Source: Plasmopara viticola (taxonomy: Eukaryota > Oomycota > Peronosporomycetes > Peronosporales > Peronosporaceae). Taken from it: a DNA stretch of 64,000 bases. Both the position numbers and the translations under genes were made by a program. This document shows, in pieces, positions 30,296 to 41,092 of this stretch; position 1 is the first letter of the stretch, and the number at the start of each line of letters is the position of its first letter. The notes below the pieces were generated by a model. It made no database searches and was not told where the DNA came from. It saw only the letters and a list, made by a program, of their open reading frames with translations. The stretch spans positions 248,001 to 312,000 of the forward strand of contig MBPM02000047.1 in assembly GCA_001695595.3 (NCBI GenBank), read 5' to 3'.

Positions 30296-33200
30296 TTAGT
30301 TCGGTTGAGCAGTGACATAGTCTCCCGTGACAACACTTCCGTCTTCCAGTACCAAATGACCCGGGCAAAGCAGGTTTTGTGCGTTCGAATGCATGCAAAA
30401 GTCGCTGTTTAAACCTTGACTGTTCACAGCAAGCACACGAACAAAGAAGGTTTTGCCACTTTCCAACCCCGGAATAATTACCGACGTCGTCACGACGCTC
30501 ACATCACTTGCCAAAGAAAAATCGCTCGAGCCCGCGTATTGCACTAAAAAGCTCTCCAGACTCACGCCACCGAATACCATATCCAATCCATCTAGAACAG
30601 GACAATTTTGAGGAGCTTGCAACGTCCCAGCACACGGAATGCCGTGCGCTGGGACACGTGGAGATTGCCATACAACCTGAAGCTCGCCGGTGGTAGCCGT
30701 AGCACTTGCTACCAGCGAGTTGGGCTTTCCTGGACGCGTTGTCGCTGGTACCATCGACGCGGGTGTCGATGTTTGGGGAGTTCCTTTACCACCGCGATTT
30801 TTTGCAAAGACACGGACAAAGTAGCGTGTACCAGGGGTCAAGAGTGTGATGGTATACGCACGTTGAGTCGCATCGTTAATCACTGCCGTAGTGCTCCCGA
30901 TCGCTAACGAATCAAATGTAGCAAGTACATCCCATTGAACAATGTACCCCGAGATGGAATCTCCACCGTCATCCGTAGGCGGGGTCCACCCGACCGTCAA
31001 CATTGTCGAACTCGTAATGCCCAACACTACTTGATTTGGTGAGCTTGGCGTCGTGTACGGTTGTTGCGACGCTGGCGAAGTGATTTGAAATTGACCGAAA
31101 CCTTGCGAGTTGCGTGCGCGAACTCGAACGTAGTACCTCACTCCTTTCAGTAAGGAAGAGATGACACGTTTGTACGGAGAAATCATGCCGGTTATCTGCA
31201 CAAAAGCAGACTTCGAAGAGATGAACGCTGTGTCGGTTGCCCATTGCACTTCGTACCCAGTGATTGTGTCCCCTCCATCGTCGTCAGGTAAATTGAATAG
31301 CACCACAAGTTCCGAGACCGTGACTACTGCAAGTGTGACACCAGTAGGCGGTCCTGGTACGACCATGGGTTTTTGAGGCTCTGTAGCCATCTGAGGATCG
31401 CCAAAGCCGAGCTGGTTATACGCAAAAACACGCACGTAGTACAGTTGGCCCTTGTTCAGCACCCCCGTCTCAGGTATCACGTGACTCCCAGTACAAGTCG
31501 AAGGCATGACACCAGGCCTAACTTTTGACGAAAGCACACCGTACGTTCCTGTGCAACCGCTACCAGTACACGCAAGATTGATATCCCGCGCTGCGAGAGA
31601 GAAATCGTCTCCGGCGTCGAGAAACGTAACACTCCACGAAAAGCCTCCGCTCGATGTCATTGCACTCCGTGTGACCTCCACACCACTAGACAGCTGTAGC
31701 AACTGTCCCAATTTTGACTGAACTGACCCTGACATTTCACGCTGAGACAATGTGCAGACTGGAATACCCACAGTGCAGAACACTCCCGAGGTCGAAAAAG
31801 TCACGGAACTCGCCTCGTCTTTTGCCGTCGCGACTGCGTTCCAAGCAATGGGATCCGAGACCTCAATGACATCCTCTCGAGTAAGCTCCAGCCGGAAGTA
31901 GCCACTTGCTATCGCATCAGTCGTCGGAGCACTAATTCTCACTGTCTGCACGAGCCATATGGCTGGCGTCGGTGCTACTGGACACCATACATCTTGATGT
32001 TCACGGGCAGTAAATTGCGATGAGACATCGTACTCGATTCTATACATTCGAATAGGGCTCCCACCATCGCTGTCCGGTGCTGTCCATGTCGTCATTAATT
32101 GGGTCGAAGAGCCCGGATTGACGTCGAGACTTACGTTAACTGGCACACCAGGCACCTGAAGTGGTGGTGTCACAGACGTTGGAGATGACACTGTGCGAGC
32201 ACTCAGACCTTGCACGTTTTTGGCCGACACAGACATGATATACGGCTTTCCCGGTGTAAGGTGCGAAACGATATACTGTGTCGTATCAACATCCACTACC
32301 TCATAGAATCCATAGTCCACAGCGATTTCTCCTGGAACTGCCAGTTCCGCAATTGTTTTCGTTGGAGCAGCCTGTTGCTTGAGGGTTTTCAAAGCGACGG
32401 GCCACGACCCAGAGCAACCAGGTGTACCGTCCGGAAGACAGACTAGCCCAGTCGTATCGACGGCATTATTTCCGTCCTTAATACCAACAAACGCAGCAAC
32501 GGGACTGATTCTTGAGGAATCGACAATTAAAGGTGACACGTTGCCCACATTTGACTCGAATGTGATCGTCCAGACTCTCCCGTTAGACCATGGAGCACCA
32601 CTTAGTAACATCGTCACTGAATTTACAGTAATGACTCCGATTGTAGGTAGACCTTCTAGGGCCAATTTGAGATCTGCAGCACTCACGGTCGCCGACAAGT
32701 AATTGGTCCATGCTGAGCCCTTGTGACTCAACCGAAAGAAGCCATTCACTGTACTGGTATGATATGTCACCAACACTTGAACTTCTGCTTTACCAGGAAA
32801 GGTGGGAAGTATCGGTGTAGCAATGCCAGACTGCACTTCAAACACCCTCCCACTAACACTTGAGCCTCCTGTTATCGTACCCTGGTTATACTGGAGAAGA
32901 GGCTGATCGCCAGCATTTTTGTTGGTGTTACTAAAAGTCACGAGCCACTGGTAACCTTGTACGATGTTGATAGGCACACGAGAGACGTCAATGTGTCCAA
33001 TCGGAATGCTACTTAACGATGCTAGACTCATGAGTGCAAAGCGAAGATTGGCCGCGGAAACGTCCATAGGTAGTGATGTAGTTGTACAGCCACCAAATGA
33101 GAGCGTAAAGGGAGCAGCGGTCGGCTGGGTTGTCCACTTGAGCTCGATTGTCTGTATTTCCGGACGAGATTCGGGACGCCACCATTCCACTCTATAGCTA

Positions 33201-36200
33201 GTTAGTGGAAGGCCGCCCGTATTTGTTGGTTCCTGCCACGTAACTGTAGCGGTGGTACTGGGAGACGACGAGACTGTTGGCGTACTTGCCTTGACATTTA
33301 CTGGACCAAGTGGATGCTGTGTAGGCGTTTGAGGACGTGGAGCAATTGTTGCTCGACTGTAACCAATCGAATTGATAGTCTTTACTTGCGCAAAGTAGCG
33401 TGTACCTGTTGTGAGTCCCATAACGCGATAAATACGTGGACCTCCATTATAAAGCTCCGGGATTGATCCACTGCTGATAAGAATTTCGACAGGGGGATGC
33501 TTATTGATCGAGTCAAATGTGGAGACCGTATCCACGTCGATCCAAAACGCGGTGATTGCAGTCCCACCTGACCCTTTACCATCGCGGGTGGATGGTTGAA
33601 TCTGTAGCTCTAACATTGTGGACGAAAACGGGTTCAGGGACACAGACATCGGCGGGTCCGGAACTCGATCTGCTGTCACCGCAGATAAACCGTAACTCCA
33701 CTGCCGATTGTTTGGCGGTTCTCCACTTAAAGAAATCTGCTGCACAGGTACGGAATTAATTGCCGCCACTCTAACGTAGTAGGTTTTACCTGAGATTAAA
33801 CCCGAAATGACATAACGGAAAGGTGGTGAGCCCTCGATTGCCAAGCCTGACAATACGATAGGCGGGTACGTGTAGTAGTACAATGCGTAAGTTTGTCCGT
33901 TGAAATTTGCACACCCGTGGCCAGTATCAACTTGAATCGATGAGGGAGTTACGACGTCTACCGTCAGCACGCACGTATCATCAGCGAACGTGAACTTGGA
34001 CGTTTGCATAAGCAAATTCGTCAGAGAAATAGAGACTGACAGGACATCTCCGTTAAGTTGCATCGCACAATTTGCACAAATTTGACGGCCATGCTTGAAA
34101 GTGGTTGATATGTCCCATTGGACAATGTACGATGAAATGTCATTGTTAAAAGTTGGACTCACATTCGATGTCGCAAAAGGCGGAGGCGAGAAGAGAATTT
34201 CAAGTTCTCTCCCCGAAATGATAGCAAGATTGACGTTTGACGGTGGAGCAGGAACTTGGCTGGGTGTTGCTGTAATTAAGCTACTCACAGATGCTCCCTT
34301 ACCGTTCAAGTTAAATGCCAACACATCAATAAAATAGCGCTGACCCATAGTAAGCTTCTTGCTTGTTTGAGTTGGAAGATAGTAACATTTATAGCATCCA
34401 CTTCCCGATATTCGGACCAGTGCGTCTTGAGGATACAAACGTGGGACTTTAGATTGCAGGGAAGTGAGAGGATATGTAACATCGAGCATATCAACAGTCC
34501 ACACAAATCCTTTGGTCCACTCGTAAACGGTAACAGCAGTGTCGGTTGATCCAAGATACCCGATTTCTCGACCATTGGCATCCCCTAGATACAACCGTGT
34601 CTTGTGCAGCCCGGGTGAGTTAACGTCTGTACGAATAGTATACCAGTCTCCTCCTATTCGAATCGGGTACCCTGGGAGTCCATAGGCAGCTGAATAGAAT
34701 TGACACGTCTCACCTGCACTGCAAGTCACGAAAATTTCACCCTGCGTCACGTCCACTTTACCAGGTAATGCTTGATACGATAATTCACGTGTTACACTCA
34801 CAGTCTGAATCGACTCGAGATCTTCAAGAGCATAACGTACGTGATTTGCACTAGACTCAGCATTGAGAGGTCGAGTGTACAATTCTTGGTACCCAATTTG
34901 ATAAGTCCCACTCATGACAAGGTTAGGATCGTCACCGTATACACCATCGATCGAGGCATCCGTATTCATTACAATCACAGCGTCAGCTCCAGCGTCGACT
35001 CCCCTAGTAATAGCCAACGGGACGTCTGCAAACACTCGATCGAACACAATCTTGACATCATCCGGAGTGGTTGACTTACACAACACCGTCTGCGTTGCAC
35101 TCGATACCTGAATACTTTCCGGCTCGACGTCGTAAAGCGACAACAAACTTGTCTCTACATCTCCCAGCGCCATATTATAATTTACATCCACATTCCTTCC
35201 ATCAAAACTAAAGCGCACTTTTCCCACACTTGCCGTACACGAGAAAACAATTACTTCTTTGCGGAAATTGGTCGTCCCGGTCAAACTTTCGACTACTGAC
35301 GCCACGGTATTGGGGTTCGACTTCAGCAATGGAAGATTATCTGGTTGCGTTGTAAACGTGATTAAGACTTCGCATCCTACCTCCAAAGTGCTAGTCGATG
35401 AAGAGATATCAACAGTCCCGATACTGGCAAGAGCTTCCAGCATCGTCTTTAGGTTCGCGACCGTAGTAGCTCCACTAGCGCCAGCCGCGACGGTCGTAAG
35501 CACTGCAGAAGCTAAGCCGCGAAACGACAATGTAAAAGTTCCTACCGTAAGGATCGTTACCTTTTGCACTTCATTAACTGTACTCTGGATTCTCGTTTTG
35601 GACCATGCAAAGCTAGGAGCACTCGCAGTAATCCGCTGCGTTCGATACATTACATCAGCGTCCGAAAGAAAGACTTCACCGGGGTTTGAAGTAAATTGGT
35701 CCGAACTATCCCACCGAACCTGGTACCTGATTATAGGGCTGCCATTATCAGTTGCTGGTGGATCAAATGAGAGCCATAATTGGTCTCCTACAGCGTTTGA
35801 ACCTTTCGAGACCTCCCGAGTAAAAACGACAGCGCCTTCGCCCGTCAATGCACTCGAGTTTCCTTTTAAAAGGGGCAAATCGCCAGAACTTAAACGATCA
35901 TCCAAGAACGTCACTAACCACGAGTATCCTCCCTCTTCATCTGGTCCCGTCCGCACGACATTCACTTGACCAACTACGTCTAGTGCTTCCAACTTTTCTT
36001 GCAGCGATGTGCCATCAGGCGTCAAAGCTGCCATAGCAGTGGCATTCCAATCGATTGGAGCTGTCTCTGTGTTCATGTACTTAAGGGTAAAGGTTCCACT
36101 CAGTGTATTACCTTTTCGGACCTCTCGTACGGACAGTTGATTACCCGTTCCTACCAATAAATTTGTGACTTGCAGCATAGGCACGTCGCCATTCTTGTCG

Positions 36201-39200
36201 AGAAATGTGATTGTCCATGTGTAACCAAACTGAGGAGACGGAGCCGACTGCGTCACCTGTACCGTGCCAATCCGTGGCACCGCTTCAAGTACGGCTTTCA
36301 AGACACTCGCATCACTATTAAACGGTATCGGCGATGACGATTCAATCAGGAAAGTGCCGCTGAGTACGTTACCATCTGCCAAAGTGTCAGTCTCGCAGTA
36401 GGAATCTAAAGCAGTAAATGTATTTGAGTCTACGGCGCAGATAAATTGCGGTAAATTGCCTTGTGAATCTTCAAATGCAACCGTCCAAAGATATCCGCCT
36501 TGTTCATCAACAATCGACTGAGCTACTAAAACCGACCCAAACACCGGTAATCTATTAAGATCGGCTGTCAGCTGCGCGGCTGTTGCAGTAGCAGCATCCA
36601 CAAACGTGTTGGCTGCATTGAATCCACCTGGATCTAGCATTATCACGTCGACCTGACCATCGACGTCGACACTTGTTAAAGTATTGGATTCCAGTGTCTG
36701 GAAGGCAGTACACCCCGTATCCGTAGCAAGCCAAACCATCAAAGGTGTGTCTCCATACACACCATTTCCATGGAAATAAACATTATAGACGAACCCATTT
36801 GGTGCCTTCTCGTCATCAACCTCTCGTGTTACGAACACATTGTCAATATTGGGCATACTTTCGAGACTCGTCTCGAGATCTTTTGCAGACGCGTCGAAGG
36901 AGATACAAGCCGATACTTTGTCCATACCCAAATAATTGAAATGCAACTTGTAAGACCCGACCGCTAGCGATTTCTTCGCTGATACAAATATTTGTTGAAT
37001 CGCAGTATCCGTTCCCATAGCGACGTCGGTATCCATTGCTACATCACAATGCACAGCTACGCCACCTGTAGCCACAAAGGTTTCATCAGCACACACGAGT
37101 TTCTTTGTTTCGCCAGCTACATTATTGCCAACAAATGTGATTTGAAACACGAAGCCGAAATGAAAATCTGCAGACGCATCGCCATCTCGAGTTACCACAA
37201 TATCATTCGCTGCAAGCGCTCCGTTCACTGCAGATGCCAGTGCTGTTTGGACCGTACCTGGGGTCGCACTCCAAGAAATTGCACTCGTTTTGGCTCCAAT
37301 CGTTGTAAATGTACCCGTATTTCCATTCTGTACTTCTCGTTCAAAGAGGAGCGTAAATGTTCCAGACACGATTTCTGCAGAAGACCAGATCGTCACTGTT
37401 TGCACGGTTGGAACGCGGAAAGCGATGCGTCCTTGAATGCAATTGCCTCCTGGACAAGACGCAGGTGGGACAGACGTTTGGAGTGTTTGAACTTCTGGTA
37501 CTCGTGTTGCTTCAGTAGAGATCTCTTGAATTTCCATCACGTGAGACGCAGCCAGACGTATTTCCTGAACTTCTCGCTCGTATAGAGCGTACCCGGCTGC
37601 AACATTTTGCACTGCTGAAGCTCTACTACTCGGTACGATAGAAACTGATGGCGTGAATGCACCGAGACCAATATCCGTCCACGCTGCTACCCGAGCAAAG
37701 ATGGGGATCCCAGGAAGTAAATTTGAGATAACAAATGCATCCGAGGCTGATCCCGGGACAAAATCGTCATAGATAGTCACTGTGCCTCCTAAAAGTGCAA
37801 TTGTTTGCTTGCCTAGTTTAGGAATATTTCCTAACGATGATTTAAATTTGACCGTCCATAGAAATCCATTTACTTTGTATACACTCAGTGTGCGTTCCAC
37901 CGAACTCGAGAGATAACGAGACGCTGTAGTTGAATCCTCGGGTTGAGCAAGTGGAATCGAGTGAGCAGATAACATTTTACCCGCCACACCTTGACGTATA
38001 GTGGACACTACAATATTTGACTGAAGAAGATGTGTACCCGTTGCTGCAACCACCAAGATTGTTGCCACATTTCCAGTCACAGATGCGCCACTGAAGTAAA
38101 TGGTATAAACAAAGCCGTGAGGAGCCAAGTCTGCGTTGGTTCTTCTAGTCACGACAATGTCATTCGTACTCACCACAGTGGGAGTTAATGCTGTCTGCAC
38201 CGCATTTATAAGTTCAGTTTGTAGATCGGATTCCTCAGCATCCCAAGGGATGGAATTTGTATTTGTTCCCAGGATCTTCAAAATATACGTTTCTCCAGTC
38301 ACAAAATTGTTGTTCGGGTTCGACACAACCATCTGTTGAATCTCAAATTGTTCGTCCATCACGCTAAATTGTTGCGATACAGCGTAGGCCACATGCGGTA
38401 CACTTGGATTCTCGCCATCATACGGACTTGTAAGCGCAAATTCGTTCGAGACACTCCCTCCACTCACGAATTCTTCCACGATAATATTCGTGGTCGGCAC
38501 TGTGTTAGTGCAAGCTGTGTCGCTGCTCTGTATGACTCCTAGTAAAGGCAAGTTTCCTGTTACGAGCTCTCCGACAAACGTGATTCGGTAAATGTACCGA
38601 TTTGGAGAAACTAGTTCATCTGAGTTGAGAGCTACGAGAATATCTCCGACACCACTGGACGTCAATGTTTTTATTTGATTAGCAACGTCGCTTGCTAGCG
38701 CTGTGAACAAAATACAAGACGACGATTGGCCTCCGAACGTAAGGATGTACGAACCTGCAGCTGTACAATCCTTCACAATTAGGTTCTGCACTTCGCTGCT
38801 ACCCCCTAGCTCCACCATCTCCATTGATGCTTGCCGAACACTTCCTCCTTCTTGCATCCATCCGTCGACACAAACATTATCCCCATTATCGTTGCTTTTA
38901 AGCGACATTAAGCTCACAGTTGGACGAGTTTTATAGTTCAAGAAGAAGATATCGTACGTGAAACCTGGCGCTCCCTGTCGAACTGTTTCAGTCATTAAAG
39001 CCGGGTAGACGCCGTCTTGAGCACCACTGGAGCATGCTCCGGTACCGACACTACCGATCACGAGCTGAGGAACATTTCCGAGTACCCGACTTGCACCACC
39101 ACTAATTGGTCCTCGGAAATGAATGATGTATTCGTAACCAAAGCCCCAGTCGGCGCCGCCATCACCGTAACGAGTCACATTGATATGGTGAATAGTAGCT

Positions 39201-41092
39201 AGCGCTCCCACATTTGTTAAGCCATTGAGGGCAATCTCGAGATCTTGAGCAGAGATACCGTATTTCAAACAAGACGTTAAGGACGACTGGTCATTTAAAG
39301 TCAACTGGACTCTAAACAGACCATTAACAGATGTCACTACCACATTTGCAGTCAGTCGAATGCGCTGTATCTCCGTTATAGATGTCCCGTTGCCACTTCT
39401 AGTAACAACTACATTTCCAGAAGACAGTGGAGTCTTTTCCAGCGTTTCTTCCACGTCTTTAGCCGAAGCGCCCCACTTGACACAAGCTGAAGTTTGTGAA
39501 TTAAGCACTAATTGAAAATATCCTTTCGTATCCCTAACTTGACCATAATCCGTCGCCAATGTCAAGCGTTGATGGGGTACTTTACCGCCATGAGTAACAA
39601 CCTCGACGGTAGCCGTAGCATCAGCGATTCCTCCGCAAGAATCGACCTTCAACGCGGCCACATCTCCAGCTACCGATTCTCCAACAAAGTAGACTAAATA
39701 TTCGTACCCAATGCGCGTACTTCCCGGCACACCGATAGTGACGGGACCCACACGGGAAACCAGGACGTCATCCGTCGTAGCCGAGGTGTCGAATGCAAAC
39801 AGGAGACCAAAAATCGCAGCTTGTACCGTCGCTGCATCTTCATTAAAACGAAGGCAGTTTGTAGGAGGCATTGTGACCCCATTTCGAGACATTTCCAATT
39901 GGAAAGCGTTGGTCACGTACGCAGTTGACCACGTGCCCGAAGGTTTGCTGACAGTTATACTTTGGACTTCATACCCAGTCTGCTGAACCGTGTACTCCAA
40001 CCCATCGATACGTAACTTCGATCCAGGATAGAGCATTCTCGTAACTTCGGCACTGGAGGCGGCAATAATGGGAGATCGAGCTATGACACGCACGCGTGAG
40101 GTTTCAACCACACCAGTCAATGGTGCGTCCCCATTGGTACCAGGTAAGTAATTTACTGACGTCGTTCCAAAGCGAATAATGTCAGTAGGTGCAATAAATT
40201 GCCTGATGTCGTCAATACCAGTGATTGTAGCCGTCACGCCGTCTTGAGCCACAGTTGCAATTGCATCAGGAATCTTTTGAGTAAGTAAGTACGCTTGGGT
40301 CACGTCAACCTGATCAAACACGTCCATCGCTTCAATTCCGAGCTTGATTGCTTCAGCAGAAGATGAGTAATCGAGCGCCGGCGTTTCTTGTTTAGATAAA
40401 TAAAGACGAAATGTCCCGGTGGTAGGAGAAGAACCAGGTACGCTCGTGAACACATCAACTGATACGCCAGTGCCTTCCAAGGAAGAGCGTGTTGCAGACA
40501 AAGAGGCCACGTCGCCACTACCAGGGGGGAAAGAATACCCCCAGTAATTCCCCGTCACCTTCATATAGCGGATTTTCCAGCGATATCCACCTCGTGTTCC
40601 TGGCTTTTGAACACGTAAGTTGTCCCAACCTCCAGAACAGGACGATGTTGTGCACCCGGTCGCTGAAGACGGCACCTTGACTCGCTCGACTGTGACTCGC
40701 CCGATCGTGTCTATCTCATTTAACTTTCGCTGTAAACGTTCAGGATCCTCATCAAAGGCAATTTCGCGAGGACCAAGAGACGAAACTTGGAAATCAAGTA
40801 AGAAGGAACCCCCTAATCCCATTGATCCTCGAGTTACTTGAGTCACCGTCACGTCAAACTGATTCGCGCCACTCTCGGCAGCAAATGTTGTTGTTATATC
40901 AGGCAAATCACCCGCTCCAGGCGGTGTAAACGTCGGGTTTGCAATAAATTGTACAAGCCACGACATTTCACCGTACTTCCCGTGTACGGTCCGTCGTACG
41001 TTCACCTGTCGTCCTGACCGGGTCGCAGCAGCTTCCAGTTGTCGTTTCACCAGGTTTTCATCTGCATTCCACGGTATAAGGATTGAAAGCCC
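30296..41092 (-). CDS. Giant FN3 / beta-repeat protein, copy B, C-terminal half (downstream of frameshift)
   Basis: This frame continues the homology to copy A from the point where the upstream frame breaks (residues GLSILIPWN onward) to the stop at 30296. It carries the second half of FN3-7, FN3-8 to FN3-15 and the matching beta-repeats, in the same order as copy A. The frame is open back to 41218 but has no ATG there (the codon is TTG), and 41218-41093 does not match copy A in this frame. It is therefore unlikely to be a separate gene. Removing one base would fuse it to the upstream part, giving about 7,387 residues. The C-terminus has no membrane anchor. Whether it is translated depends on whether the extra base is real. 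Confidence 0.7.
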   Translation of the reverse strand, partial: GLSILIPWNADENLVKRQLEAAATRSGRQVNVRRTVHGKYGEMSWLVQFIANPTFTPPGAGDLPDITTTFAAESGANQFDVTVTQVTRGSMGLGGSFLLDFQVSSLGPREIAFDEDPERLQRKLNEIDTIGRVTVERVKVPSSATGCTTSSCSGGWDNLRVQKPGTRGGYRWKIRYMKVTGNYWGYSFPPGSGDVASLSATRSSLEGTGVSVDVFTSVPGSSPTTGTFRLYLSKQETPALDYSSSAEAIKLGIEAMDVFDQVDVTQAYLLTQKIPDAIATVAQDGVTATITGIDDIRQFIAPTDIIRFGTTSVNYLPGTNGDAPLTGVVETSRVRVIARSPIIAASSAEVTRMLYPGSKLRIDGLEYTVQQTGYEVQSITVSKPSGTWSTAYVTNAFQLEMSRNGVTMPPTNCLRFNEDAATVQAAIFGLLFAFDTSATTDDVLVSRVGPVTIGVPGSTRIGYEYLVYFVGESVAGDVAALKVDSCGGIADATATVEVVTHGGKVPHQRLTLATDYGQVRDTKGYFQLVLNSQTSACVKWGASAKDVEETLEKTPLSSGNVVVTRSGNGTSITEIQRIRLTANVVVTSVNGLFRVQLTLNDQSSLTSCLKYGISAQDLEIALNGLTNVGALATIHHINVTRYGDGGADWGFGYEYIIHFRGPISGGASRVLGNVPQLVIGSVGTGACSSGAQDGVYPALMTETVRQGAPGFTYDIFFLNYKTRPTVSLMSLKSNDNGDNVCVDGWMQEGGSVRQASMEMVELGGSSEVQNLIVKDCTAAGSYILTFGGQSSSCILFTALASDVANQIKTLTSSGVGDILVALNSDELVSPNRYIYRITFVGELVTGNLPLLGVIQSSDTACTNTVPTTNIIVEEFVSGGSVSNEFALTSPYDGENPSVPHVAYAVSQQFSVMDEQFEIQQMVVSNPNNNFVTGETYILKILGTNTNSIPWDAEESDLQTELINAVQTALTPTVVSTNDIVVTRRTNADLAPHGFVYTIYFSGASVTGNVATILVVAATGTHLLQSNIVVSTIRQGVAGKMLSAHSIPLAQPEDSTTASRYLSSSVERTLSVYKVNGFLWTVKFKSSLGNIPKLGKQTIALLGGTVTIYDDFVPGSASDAFVISNLLPGIPIFARVAAWTDIGLGAFTPSVSIVPSSRASAVQNVAAGYALYEREVQEIRLAASHVMEIQEISTEATRVPEVQTLQTSVPPASCPGGNCIQGRIAFRVPTVQTVTIWSSAEIVSGTFTLLFEREVQNGNTGTFTTIGAKTSAISWSATPGTVQTALASAVNGALAANDIVVTRDGDASADFHFGFVFQITFVGNNVAGETKKLVCADETFVATGGVAVHCDVAMDTDVAMGTDTAIQQIFVSAKKSLAVGSYKLHFNYLGMDKVSACISFDASAKDLETSLESMPNIDNVFVTREVDDEKAPNGFVYNVYFHGNGVYGDTPLMVWLATDTGCTAFQTLESNTLTSVDVDGQVDVIMLDPGGFNAANTFVDAATATAAQLTADLNRLPVFGSVLVAQSIVDEQGGYLWTVAFEDSQGNLPQFICAVDSNTFTALDSYCETDTLADGNVLSGTFLIESSSPIPFNSDASVLKAVLEAVPRIGTVQVTQSAPSPQFGYTWTITFLDKNGDVPMLQVTNLLVGTGNQLSVREVRKGNTLSGTFTLKYMNTETAPIDWNATAMAALTPDGTSLQEKLEALDVVGQVNVVRTGPDEEGGYSWLVTFLDDRLSSGDLPLLKGNSSALTGEGAVVFTREVSKGSNAVGDQLWLSFDPPATDNGSPIIRYQVRWDSSDQFTSNPGEVFLSDADVMYRTQRITASAPSFAWSKTRIQSTVNEVQKVTILTVGTFTLSFRGLASAVLTTVAAGASGATTVANLKTMLEALASIGTVDISSSTSTLEVGCEVLITFTTQPDNLPLLKSNPNTVASVVESLTGTTNFRKEVIVFSCTASVGKVRFSFDGRNVDVNYNMALGDVETSLLSLYDVEPESIQVSSATQTVLCKSTTPDDVKIVFDRVFADVPLAITRGVDAGADAVIVMNTDASIDGVYGDDPNLVMSGTYQIGYQELYTRPLNAESSANHVRYALEDLESIQTVSVTRELSYQALPGKVDVTQGEIFVTCSAGETCQFYSAAYGLPGYPIRIGGDWYTIRTDVNSPGLHKTRLYLGDANGREIGYLGSTDTAVTVYEWTKGFVWTVDMLDVTYPLTSLQSKVPRLYPQDALVRISGSGCYKCYYLPTQTSKKLTMGQRYFIDVLAFNLNGKGASVSSLITATPSQVPAPPSNVNLAIISGRELEILFSPPPFATSNVSPTFNNDISSYIVQWDISTTFKHGRQICANCAMQLNGDVLSVSISLTNLLMQTSKFTFADDTCVLTVDVVTPSSIQVDTGHGCANFNGQTYALYYYTYPPIVLSGLAIEGSPPFRYVISGLISGKTYYVRVAAINSVPVQQISLSGEPPNNRQWSYGLSAVTADRVPDPPMSVSLNPFSSTMLELQIQPSTRDGKGSGGTAITAFWIDVDTVSTFDSINKHPPVEILISSGSIPELYNGGPRIYRVMGLTTGTRYFAQVKTINSIGYSRATIAPRPQTPTQHPLGPVNVKASTPTVSSSPSTTATVTWQEPTNTGGLPLTSYRVEWWRPESRPEIQTIELKWTTQPTAAPFTLSFGGCTTTSLPMDVSAANLRFALMSLASLSSIPIGHIDVSRVPINIVQGYQWLVTFSNTNKNAGDQPLLQYNQGTITGGSSVSGRVFEVQSGIATPILPTFPGKAEVQVLVTYHTSTVNGFFRLSHKGSAWTNYLSATVSAADLKLALEGLPTIGVITVNSVTMLLSGAPWSNGRVWTITFESNVGNVSPLIVDSSRISPVAAFVGIKDGNNAVDTTGLVCLPDGTPGCSGSWPVALKTLKQQAAPTKTIAELAVPGEIAVDYGFYEVVDVDTTQYIVSHLTPGKPYIMSVSAKNVQGLSARTVSSPTSVTPPLQVPGVPVNVSLDVNPGSSTQLMTTWTAPDSDGGSPIRMYRIEYDVSSQFTAREHQDVWCPVAPTPAIWLVQTVRISAPTTDAIASGYFRLELTREDVIEVSDPIAWNAVATAKDEASSVTFSTSGVFCTVGIPVCTLSQREMSGSVQSKLGQLLQLSSGVEVTRSAMTSSGGFSWSVTFLDAGDDFSLAARDINLACTGSGCTGTYGVLSSKVRPGVMPSTCTGSHVIPETGVLNKGQLYYVRVFAYNQLGFGDPQMATEPQKPMVVPGPPTGVTLAVVTVSELVVLFNLPDDDGGDTITGYEVQWATDTAFISSKSAFVQITGMISPYKRVISSLLKGVRYYVRVRARNSQGFGQFQITSPASQQPYTTPSSPNQVVLGITSSTMLTVGWTPPTDDGGDSISGYIVQWDVLATFDSLAIGSTTAVINDATQRAYTITLLTPGTRYFVRVFAKNRGGKGTPQTSTPASMVPATTRPGKPNSLVASATATTGELQVVWQSPRVPAHGIPCAGTLQAPQNCPVLDGLDMVFGGVSLESFLVQYAGSSDFSLASDVSVVTTSVIIPGLESGKTFFVRVLAVNSQGLNSDFCMHSNAQNLLCPGHLVLEDGSVVTGDYVTAQPN
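37457..37573 (-). repeat. 13-residue E-V/I-Q tandem repeat, three copies, copy B
   Basis: This is the counterpart of the three-copy array in copy A. Units start EVQEIRLAASHVM, EIQEISTEATRVP and EVQTLQTSV, with the same 13-residue period. Confidence 0.75.
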
